This document shows, in pieces, positions 57,165 to 64,000 of a DNA stretch of 64,000 nt. A model generated the notes under the pieces. That model did not search any database. It saw only the letters and a list, made by a program, of their open reading frames with translations, and was not told where the DNA came from. The position numbers and the translations under genes are program-made. The first letter of the stretch is position 1; each line of letters starts with the position of its first letter. This DNA comes from Schistocephalus solidus (taxonomy: Eukaryota > Platyhelminthes > Cestoda > Diphyllobothriidea > Diphyllobothriidae), in the NCBI GenBank assembly GCA_017591395.1, contig WEDG01000714.1, positions 1 through 64,000 of the forward strand. Direction: 5' to 3'.

Positions 57165-57430
57165 CCCCATTGAGTTCTGTTTGTATGTGGTACTCACTAA
57201 ACATAAGTAGTTGCTTTTACTGATTGTTTGCACGTCGCCTACATGGCGAGGTCAGCGTGTAAAGGTCATTGGGACTGTGTGAAGAGCGGGAGGTAGAGTC
57301 GAGTAGGGGGGTTGAACATGGCTGTCAAGTACGTGGAGTGAACAACTGCCGTCAGGGGGTGAGGACGTCGTGTGAACTCCAACTGAAGTGGTTGTCGGCC
57401 ACGGAAGAGAGAGAGAGTGCATGTACGAGT
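57165..57430 (-). mobile_element. Third, diverged copy of the Penelope 3' region
   Basis: GTTCTGTTTGTATGTGGTAC, ACTAAACATAAGTAGTTG, TCAAGTACGTGGAGTGAACA and GTGGTTGTCGGCCACGGAAG repeat the end of the two arms, in the left arm's orientation. It stops before the GIY-YIG core. It is more diverged than the arms are from each other. Confidence 0.85.
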
Positions 57431-57557
57431 GGAAGTACTTCCGCGTGAAGTTCCTAAGAGGATCTATGTTGCTGCAGCAAACGCATGGGCGCATCAGAGG
57501 TCAGTAGCAGGAAAAATGCTTAACAAGACCGCTGGAACATGGCATTTTGGTCTAACG

Positions 57558-57590
57558 TTCGGATTAGGGCAAAAAGCCGAAGGTTCAGGC
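57558..57590 (+). ncRNA. Penelope-type hammerhead relic (plus strand)
   Basis: CGGATTA-GGGC-AAAAA-GCC-GAAGGTTCAGGCCAATAAA lines up with the expected CUGAUGA-GGGC-loop-GCCC-GAAACGUCAGGCCAAUAAA. Stem II and the trailing CAGGCCAATAAA are preserved, but both core boxes are mutated. Confidence 0.55.
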
Positions 57591-57599
57591 CAATAAAAT

Positions 57600-60569
57600 C
57601 CATTTTCCAGCGATGAAATTTTCTTCTATTGTAAGGCTTCCCGGAAGTCCCTGTTTGCTTCTATCAACTGTCCTTGTTGTTAATGACGCCCCTGGTTATA
57701 TGCATGTATTTAAACAAGCCCTGCTTGAAGGCAGTGATCGAAGGAGACAGTGGGATCGGTACCAAACCCTCGCCACGTCGGCTAGCTATGCAAATCTCAG
57801 GGCCGACAGCATATTGACAATTAATACTAGGCAACATAGAGGCGTTACAGGCAAGCGACTATAAGAATGGACTACCTCACGTCCGGTGTCACTATCAGGT
57901 ACAAAAACAGAACCGTGGCGTCAGAAAACTGTATCCAGTTCTTGCCCCAGCGACCTCCTCGTCTTAGCGTCTGGTCACAACCGAGGGCAGTGGCTTAGGA
58001 GTTAGAACGGGGTTGTCGATAACCATAGTTTGAGGATCTTCCATTGCCTGCCTGCATTGCGAAGCACCGGGCAGCTCGTAAATAGCACTCGAACCCAGCA
58101 TCAGAAAAGTCTAATGACTGACCAAAGGTTGCAGAATTTACAGGAGACATGTGCTTCGTACCTGCCAAAATTCACGGCTCCCGTACTCATCGAATACTTG
58201 TCCACTCGAAGTTGAAGAAGCATTTTCCACACTCGTTCCACCATTTGCCTAACCAAAAATGACATTGGAAACAGTGTTCGCTTGAACCTCCCGCCCACGT
58301 AGCTATGCGCAGTCAAAGAAGGGGCACTGAGTATGAAGGTGAAAAAGTCGTTGCACTTATTATTCGAAGAAAAATTTCGTACATCCATGACTGAGGTAGC
58401 TCGTGAAAGGCGCGGATGTCACCTCTCGCGAGCTTTTCGGCCTCCTTAAACTTGAGGGTGTGATAAAGTTGGGACAAGTTAGCCGCGACTTGGGAGCTGG
58501 TGTTAGTAATTTCTATATTGGCTGCCTGTTTGACCTACTGCGTCCGGGGTTATCTTGCGAATTTCTCTGATAGAGTTGCCTTGTCCACACAGGAGCCAGA
58601 TCCATCAAACGAACCAGACGTGTTCTGCTGTGGCAATGGGTTTTTTTCCATCTGGCGCCTGATGGGCGTCTCCGTTCTGTGTGCACGCCCAACTGTAGGG
58701 GGTTTGTTGCGCCAGATGCCAGTTTCCAAAAGTTCTGTGGCATATGGAAGCGCTTGGCGAATTTGCGCCCGATGCTCTTTTGGTCTCATATTCTTTGCAC
58801 CTGCGTCTGTTGATGAATTCACGTGCGTATTGACCACAGAATTTCTATCAGTTTTGTTGGAAGACCGGCAACTCCAAGACTGCAGCTACGCGCTTCAACA
58901 TCGGTAAAACTGTTACGCCAAATAAGCCATGGACCGATCCTGGCCACTAGGACCTTCTAGTCAGGTCCAGAGTTCGAAGAGGAGAGCTTGGATTGCAGTA
59001 AGTATATAATTGTATGTCCTGCCGAACATCGGGACTATAAATTGGAAGAAGTTGACTGCCATGCAGCAGACACAATTGCGTTCTGGGTTGAGTTGGCATC
59101 TGAGTGCCCTGATTGAGAGAAAGCCCGCGTCAGCCCTACACTTTGTTAGGTGTAATTGGCTGGACAACAGACGGAGTCTCTTGGTTTCAGGGATTGGCCA
59201 GATGAAATGGAGGCAACATTTTGTATAAACACCTTCTTTTCTAAGAGTTTTGGCATTCTCATAAGGAATATCGAATTTCTAATTTTCCCACAGCATATGT
59301 TACCTAAGGTTGTACCACTGACCATATTATCCTCCTGTCCTGTGAAAATAGCACAGAACATTGAGCTGGCGCGGATTATCTAGCATAGATGCTCAGCAAT
59401 TGAGTAAACTCAGCATTTATTTGGCGCGCGTTACGGTGAAGACGTTTCTGTGCGAAAGTTAAGCATATTTGTAATTCCGCGGAGAAGACGATCATCGGGA
59501 AAATGCTGTTACTTCAAATGCTTGACTACTATTATAATTACTACTATTTAATTACTACTACTATAATTGTAATTGTACTATAATTGTACTATAATTTTAA
59601 TTACTACTATTATAATTATCCCAAACTACTATAAGGGTAATATAATTATCCCAAACATGACGGAAGGATGAAGGCGCCACAGTCGCATTTTATAAAACGC
59701 AAAAGGTGTCAGTTGACTTGAGAAGCAGTCCTGCTGGGCACATGCACACAATCAAGGACTGGCTTTTCGTGCAACCAAATTTAAAGGGGAGCCTATGCAT
59801 GATGCAATTTTAAACGACATTTTTGGAATCATTTGATTTTCCAAAAAAACCACCTAACGAAGGTTAAATTCACCTGCTTTCCAACAGCTCGCATCCCAGA
59901 GCCAAGTATTCTTAAATAAATGTTTCGAGACCCTTATGCCACCATTAGTCTACTAAAATAATCTGCCAAGCATTATTTTCGGTTCTGATTACGAAAAAGT
60001 GGCAAAATCCGCTCTGGTAGAACAAAACCTGGAAAAACCTGAAATTAAAGTAGCATTATCCGGTCTGAGTGGGCGTTAGACCGCCGATAGCTGTCGTAGC
60101 AAGCTGTTCGAGCACTACGAGTCATGCGTCCTGTAGGACGCCGCTCATGAACGTCTAGTGTGCATAACACGGGTGGACTGAGGCCACAGACTACTATGAA
60201 TAGAAGCCAAACTGTCTGGGTGCAGTTCTAACAGACAAGTCGTTAAAATTCTGGTCTCGGCATGATGACTGTGATCATGCCATCGGTAAGTGAGACAGCA
60301 CTCAACGCAGACGCAACAGAGTTGTAGTGCTTTTATCAGGTCAACTTTAAAGAAGACGTTTACCATGCTGAGTAGGCTACTGACAAATCAAAATCACAGC
60401 TATGCCATTAAATTGCGGACAGAATAATTCTATTTCAAGAGAATTCTTGTCGTTGTTGGTTCAGGAGAAAACGAAAGTTAAAACTGCATTAAAAAATAGA
60501 AGAATAACCTTGTGCTCCGCCCAAGCCTGGAAAGAAGTTAAAATCCTATCGACTCCTCATATTTTCATT
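57600..60569. other. No recognised gene
   Basis: Frames such as 58500-58907 (plus, 135 codons) and 58101-58388 (minus, 95 codons) have no known domain and overlap frames on the other strand. No exon with both splice sites and family similarity could be defined. Confidence 0.35.
59526..59655. repeat. AT-rich low-complexity tract (ATTACTACTA / TATAATTGTAC units)
   Basis: Irregular repetition of TACTATAATTGTA and ATTACTACTA strings over about 130 bases, with a doubled ATAATTATCCCAAAC at its end. No coding content. Confidence 0.85.
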
Positions 60570-60625
60570 ACCCTTGTAACTGTACAGACCCGATGAAGAA
60601 TTGCCGAAAACACGTGCTTGCCGAC
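60570..60625 (+). ncRNA. Hammerhead-like relic (plus strand)
   Basis: CCTTGTAACTGTACAGAC, CCGATGA (60590-60596), AGAATTGCC, GAAAACACGTGCTTGCCGAC. It is homologous to minus-strand 54570-54625. GAAA is kept but the first core box has U-to-C. A stem III of ACAC/GUGU type is possible. Confidence 0.5.
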
Positions 60626-61699
60626 TGGACTTCTCAAATCAGTAATTCTTTGATGTAAATCCATAATGATTGAATGGGGTTAAGCGCAGCAAAACATACG
60701 CAAATGTTCAATTGTAGACTTTTGAAGCATTTTATAACGACAACAGTCGATATTTCAATTGTAGATGGGCGCTCACCAATCAGTTGCAGGACTCACTCGT
60801 CCTTGGGGCTCACTCGTGACCTCGAGCCATTCCAGTCTCCCATGTCTTTGGAGGAAATATCAGTTGACATTTCGTTGACAGACCAAAATGCACTAGGTTA
60901 CACTTGCTGGGAAAACTTCAAAAAAAATTTTTTTGTGAGGTGCGGTGAACCTACCTGAATAATGTGTGGACAGCGCTTATTTACACGCATAGACGAAGCA
61001 AAAAGAGAAAGCATTGTGGCTCTTTTCGGGCTAATTACCATCCTGTAAACGCAAAATGGTGAGTTTTGAGAGAGGGAGAGAGAGAGATAGTTACGAAGAA
61101 GATGTGATCATTTGAGCAAGAGGTCTGTAGGACTGACAGTTGCGATACTCACATAAAGAACAGTCACGAACCCGATCAGGTAAACCAATTCAGCCTTTTT
61201 CTGTCGTGGAAGTGATTCCTTCGGCTACATGGCGTCGCGCCTGTTTGTTGTCTCCGGTCTCTGTGCCACTCCAAAACGATAGTCGGTTTAAAATTTCTAA
61301 GAAAATTGGGGCAGTAAACTTAGTATATGGGCGGTCTACTCCAAAACTAAACATTTCCCTTATTATATCACAATGTTTCACGTTCTCCACAACTGCCCTC
61401 TCTAACCGTGAGATTGGAGTTGAAGTTAAGGAAGTGATTGATCTCGTTGCCACGCAGTTAACGTGGAAATATTTCTCGAAATATGGCAAGAAAACAACCA
61501 CCCAGGTTAATGAATTTTTCAGTGACAGTGCTGTGGGTGTCTGTTAGTCCAACGTTTGCGACCCTCACTCGAACGCAGCCCGTTACGCAAAAAAGGACGC
61601 TGTTTTTATATAAGTTCTTGCTGGGCCTGCGTCAGTAGTAGCAGCCACTGTCATCATCGGATACGGTGAAAAAGAGGTAAATAATAAGAGGTGAAGAAT
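60626..61699. other. No recognised gene
   Basis: A 135-codon plus-strand frame (61140-61547) overlaps a 103-codon minus-strand frame; neither shows a known domain. The segment ends where the inverted Penelope terminus begins. Confidence 0.35.
61067..61091 (+). repeat. (GA)n short tract
   Basis: GAGAGAGGGAGAGAGAGAGA run, low complexity. Confidence 0.85.
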
Positions 61700-61731
61700 A
61701 AGAGGTGATCATTGGTGCATGGCATTTATTG

Positions 61732-61773
61732 GCCTGACGTTTCGGATTCTCTCTCGAACCCATCATCAGAGAC
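61732..61773 (-). ncRNA. Hammerhead ribozyme motif, best-preserved unit
   Basis: All core boxes are canonical (CTGATGA at 61769-61763, GAAA, GTC). Stem I AGGC/GTCT is 4 bp, stem II 6 bp, stem III A-U plus C-G without a loop. The very short stem III is a known trait of Penelope-linked hammerheads, which are thought to work better as dimers. One unpaired U follows CUGAUGA. The predicted cut lies between 61736 and 61735 on the minus strand. Confidence 0.75.
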
Positions 61774-62222
61774 AGTAGCAGTTCAGGCATTTTCGTCAAA
61801 TGTGTGCCATACTACTATTAGCCGGACGTTTCGGATTCTCTCTCGAACCCATCATCAGAGACAGTAGCAGTTCAGGCATTTTCGTCAAATGTGTGCCATA
61901 CTACTATTAGCCGGACGTTTCGGATTCTCTCTCGAACCCATCATCAGAGACAGTAGCAGTTCAGGCATTTTTCGTCAAATGTGTGCCATACTACTATTAG
62001 CCGGACGTTTCGGATTCTCTCGAACCCATCATCAGAGACAGTAGCAGTTCAGGCATTTTCGTCAAATGTGTGCCATACTACTATTAGCCGGACGTTTCGG
62101 ATTCTCTCTCGAACCCATCATCAGAGACAGTAGCAGTTCAGGCATTTTCGTCAAATGTGTGCCATACTACTATTAGCCGGACGTTTCGGATTCTCTCTCG
62201 AACCCATCATCAGAGACAGTTG
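61732..62222 (-). repeat. Six-unit tandem array of hammerhead motifs, 89-bp period
   Basis: Motifs starting at 61736, 61825, 61914, 62004, 62091 and 62180 are spaced 89, 89, 90, 87 and 89 bases apart. Each minus-strand motif has CTGATGA, then GGGTTC-GAGAGA-GAATCC (perfect 6-bp stem II with one G-U), then GAAACGTC, with a 2-bp stem III and a GUC cleavage site. The unit at 62004 has a shorter stem II loop. The leftmost unit also pairs AGGC with GTCT as stem I; in the others C replaces A, costing one pair. The unit linker contains CTGCTACTGTCT and AATAGTAGTATGG, which could extend stem I. Confidence 0.9.
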
Positions 62223-62235
62223 CAGAAAAGGGTAA

Positions 62236-62970
62236 TTGGAGAAACTTAAAGAGGCACGTCTCCTGCCAAATGACTTTATGGTATATTTGGAGGTCACGTT
62301 ACTTTTCAATTCCAACTCCCAGGATCTGGCCGTCGAGACCGTCGGGTTACTCCTCCGAAGCAAATATGATAAAACGGAGAATCACCTTAGACAAGTACAA
62401 ATCATGCAGCTTCTTAAACTATGTCTCAAAACGTACTTCAAGGTGAACGGAGATATATACGGGCAGGTGAAAGGCACACCTATGGGCTCAGCGATCTCGG
62501 GACTCATACCTGAAGTGGTCCTGCAACGGCTGGAATCGCTGGTCTTCCAACACCACAGACCGACATTCTGGGCTCGGTATGTGGACAACACCTTCATCAT
62601 CATCGAATGTGATCAGATGCTGGCATTCAAAGAACACCTTAACGGTGTCCTCCCAGACATACAATTCATGATAGAGTAAGAAGAAAACGACCAGATAGCC
62701 TTCAACGTTGTCCTCCTCTGTCGCAAAGATTGTGTTGGCCTTAAAACTAAAGTATTCAGGAACGCGATAAATACAACACAAGTACTGAGCTTCAACAGCA
62801 ACCCCCCAACACGTCACAAACGCACATGCGTACGGGCACTATATCAGCGTTTTGCGACCCACTGCAGCGAAACAGAAGAAAAGGCTGCCGAATAGCTGTA
62901 CCTTCCACGGGTGTTCAGAGTAAACGGCTACCCACGCAACCTTTGTGACAGTTGAATGTGCAACTAAGGC
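62236..62970 (+). pseudogene. Penelope-like RT palm and thumb, catalytic box altered
   Basis: From 62236 the frame reads EKLKEARLLPNDFMVYLEVT, YFKVNGDIYGQVKGTPMGSA (RT motif with GTPMGS), then FWARYVDNTFIIIECDQM. After a TAA at 62677 it continues EENDQIAFNVVLLCRKDC, TKVFRNAINTTQVLSFNS and VFRVNGYPRNLCDS. The catalytic YVDD is YVDN (62578-62589), losing the second Asp, and stops are present, so it is inactive. The N-terminal third is missing; the text begins right after the ribozyme array. Confidence 0.87.
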
Positions 62971-63099
62971 GAAGGACGTCTCGGAAGCCGTCAACTGCCT
63001 TCTCACACCACTTGGAGTTGGAGTTGCACACTGACCAGACGCAACTATCAGGCGCCAAATAATTAGGACAAAGGACTCGCTAACCTGGCAGGAAATGCC

Positions 63100-63570
63100 T
63101 GGAGTCGTTTATTGAATCTGGTGCAGTTTTGGAAGAAACCACTACGTCGTAGAAAATAGGAGACCATTCCGCCTACGAATGGCCGAGCACGGGGCAGCAG
63201 TGAGGAGGAAAGATACTTATTCTCAGGTCATGGGTCATGCGACGGGACCCAGCCACACCTTCAAGTTTGACGAGGCCAAAATTCTCGCTAGGGCTGAAAC
63301 CGCGTGAGCCGTGAACTGCCTGAATAACGGTTCTCTGGTTCACAGTCAATTAATAAGTGCAATTATCTCGGGGCCCCATATACTGTGTTGCGATTTTGTC
63401 TGGGCAAAAGTGCTAGTCATGCGGGGAGGATGCGGACGACCAGTTGTCCCGGTGACAGCGAGCCAAATTGCCGGGTAAATGTCACGCCAGGAATCGACAA
63501 CGATGATGAAATCACGGCCATTAGTGACTTGGGTACGGACCTAAATCAACCGTCGCATAAACGATGACCT
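63100..63570 (+). pseudogene. Penelope-like GIY-YIG endonuclease remnant
   Basis: Read as RRPFRLRMAEHGAAVRRKDT, YSQVMGHATGPSHTFKFDEA, KILARAE and, after frame changes, LRFCLGKSASHAGRM and DNDDEITAISDLG. GIY-YIG landmarks remain only in part: the YVGE-type strand is YVVE and the Glu of AEH is kept. It directly follows the RT in the usual order, about 130 bases of poorly readable linker apart. Confidence 0.82.
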
Positions 63571-63678
63571 CCATCGATGAACACGAGGACTGCCAAAAAT
63601 AGTAGGCCTGTGGTTGCCTAGCAACCACGCCCTTAAAAGAATACGCAACTTGTGCCCCAAGTTCCCTTTTCTGCAACT

Positions 63679-63720
63679 GTATCTGATGATGTGTTCGAGA
63701 AAACCTCCAAAACGTCAGGC
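63679..63720 (+). ncRNA. Terminal hammerhead relic in sense orientation
   Basis: CTGATGA (63683-63689) is intact. Stem II is weak (GTGTTC with AACCTC), the second box reads CAAAAC in place of CGAAAC, and CGTCAGGCCAATAAA follows. The place, just downstream of the endonuclease, is where Penelope terminal repeats carry their ribozyme. Confidence 0.65.
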
Positions 63721-63745
63721 CAATAAAAACCATGTTCAAGTGATC

Positions 63746-63800
63746 ACCTCTTCTTTTTCTTCTTCTTCTACTTCTCCCTCTTTTTCTTCACTGATTGCGT
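63746..63800 (+). repeat. CTT-rich microsatellite
   Basis: CTTCTTTTTCTTCTTCTTCT and further CTT/CCT units immediately after the element's right end, possibly the target or a tail-derived simple repeat. Confidence 0.85.
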
Positions 63801-64000
63801 TCTACGCAGATTTGTTCCTGAAGGACGGGCGCTGAAGTGCACACGTTATGAAACTCCAGTTAATACTGAGTTGGTCAGTAATATTTTTCCACGTTTTCGC
63901 AAGCAAATGACAAGGGTGTTGATCAACGACTGCCAGCTACGCCTGCGCACGTACCAGGCTGCCATTGAGCAAAAAAGGGCCGAGTGAGCGATACTTTTCG
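63801..64000. other. No recognised feature to window end
   Basis: Two hundred bases without domain, repeat or RNA signal. Confidence 0.4.

Larger units (their letters stand above)
61700..63752 (+). mobile_element. Penelope-like element with inverted hammerhead-bearing termini
   Basis: The outer ends are inverted copies: AAGAGGTGATCA at 61700-61711 and TGATCACCTCTT at 63741-63752. Each is followed inward by TTTATTGGCCTGACG (left) or preceded by CGTCAGGCCAATAAA (right) and a hammerhead motif. Between lie an RT palm, the linker and a GIY-YIG domain on the plus strand. The right hammerhead is in sense orientation, as known for Penelope elements; the left one is antisense and multiplied sixfold. 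The element lacks RT fingers and carries stops and frameshifts. Confidence 0.75.

Noticed and set aside
61140..61547. 135-codon frame with an overlapping 103-codon antisense frame
   Set aside because: Neither has a known domain, and the mutual overlap is typical of chance or repeat-derived frames.
61732..62222. CRISPR-like regular array
   Set aside because: Repeats of 89 bp are nearly identical over the whole unit with no unique spacers, and the context is a eukaryotic retroelement.

Overview
The window reads as nuclear DNA of a flatworm, most likely a tapeworm (inference). Supporting signs are spliced genes with phase-compatible exons and canonical GT/AG sites, introns ranging from tens of bases to about 5 kb, AT-rich intergenic sequence, and a dense layer of decayed Penelope-like elements, CR1/Jockey-type LINEs, SINE-like repeats and hammerhead-ribozyme repeats. 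No prokaryotic operon, phage, rRNA or intact tRNA gene was seen.

Two host genes can be read. On the minus strand (15760 down to 7517) three exons, all phase 0, join into a 171-residue four-helix MARVEL-domain protein (plasmolipin/MAL/CMTM type). On the plus strand (48511 to about 54300) are exons of a tetraspanin: one carrying the end of TM1 and TM2, one carrying TM3 after a 47-bp intron, weak candidates for the extracellular loop, and two tandem versions of the last exon (TM4), copied within a roughly 0.94-kb duplication. The tetraspanin first exon was not found, and the loop candidate carries a stop, so its integrity is uncertain.

The rest is mostly mobile-element debris. Penelope-like fragments with GIY-YIG endonuclease remnants lie at 0.48-1.46 kb (-), 2.4-2.9 kb (+, beside an AT microsatellite and a perfect 40-bp palindrome), 54.6-56.7 kb (an RT core between inverted endonuclease arms), 57.2-57.4 kb and 61.7-63.75 kb. 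The last has terminal repeats in inverted orientation that carry hammerhead motifs, expanded on the left into a six-unit array of 89 bp. LINE remnants lie at 21.7-22.2 kb (-), 22.2-25.3 kb (+), 32.4-34.5 kb (+) and 38.75-40.1 kb (+). A 428-bp solo LTR with a perfect 5-bp target duplication is at 37.38-37.81 kb. A dispersed SINE-like family occurs at about eight places; one copy has a clear target-site duplication, and another has grown a (GGA)n tract out of its own purine-rich segment.

The most interesting signal is a second hammerhead family, distinct from the Penelope one. Near 9.6 kb a tRNA-Arg(UCU)-like module is directly followed by a hammerhead-like fold with an intact core. At 35.8-36.6 kb the same ribozyme module recurs in a 327-bp tandem array resembling animal retrozymes or the schistosome Sm-alpha satellite. 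Further copies lie at 44.5 and 45.3 kb. Large parts (3.7-7.5, 15.8-19.5, 25.3-28, 29.25-32, 40.8-44.5, 57.6-61.7 kb) show no recognisable gene.
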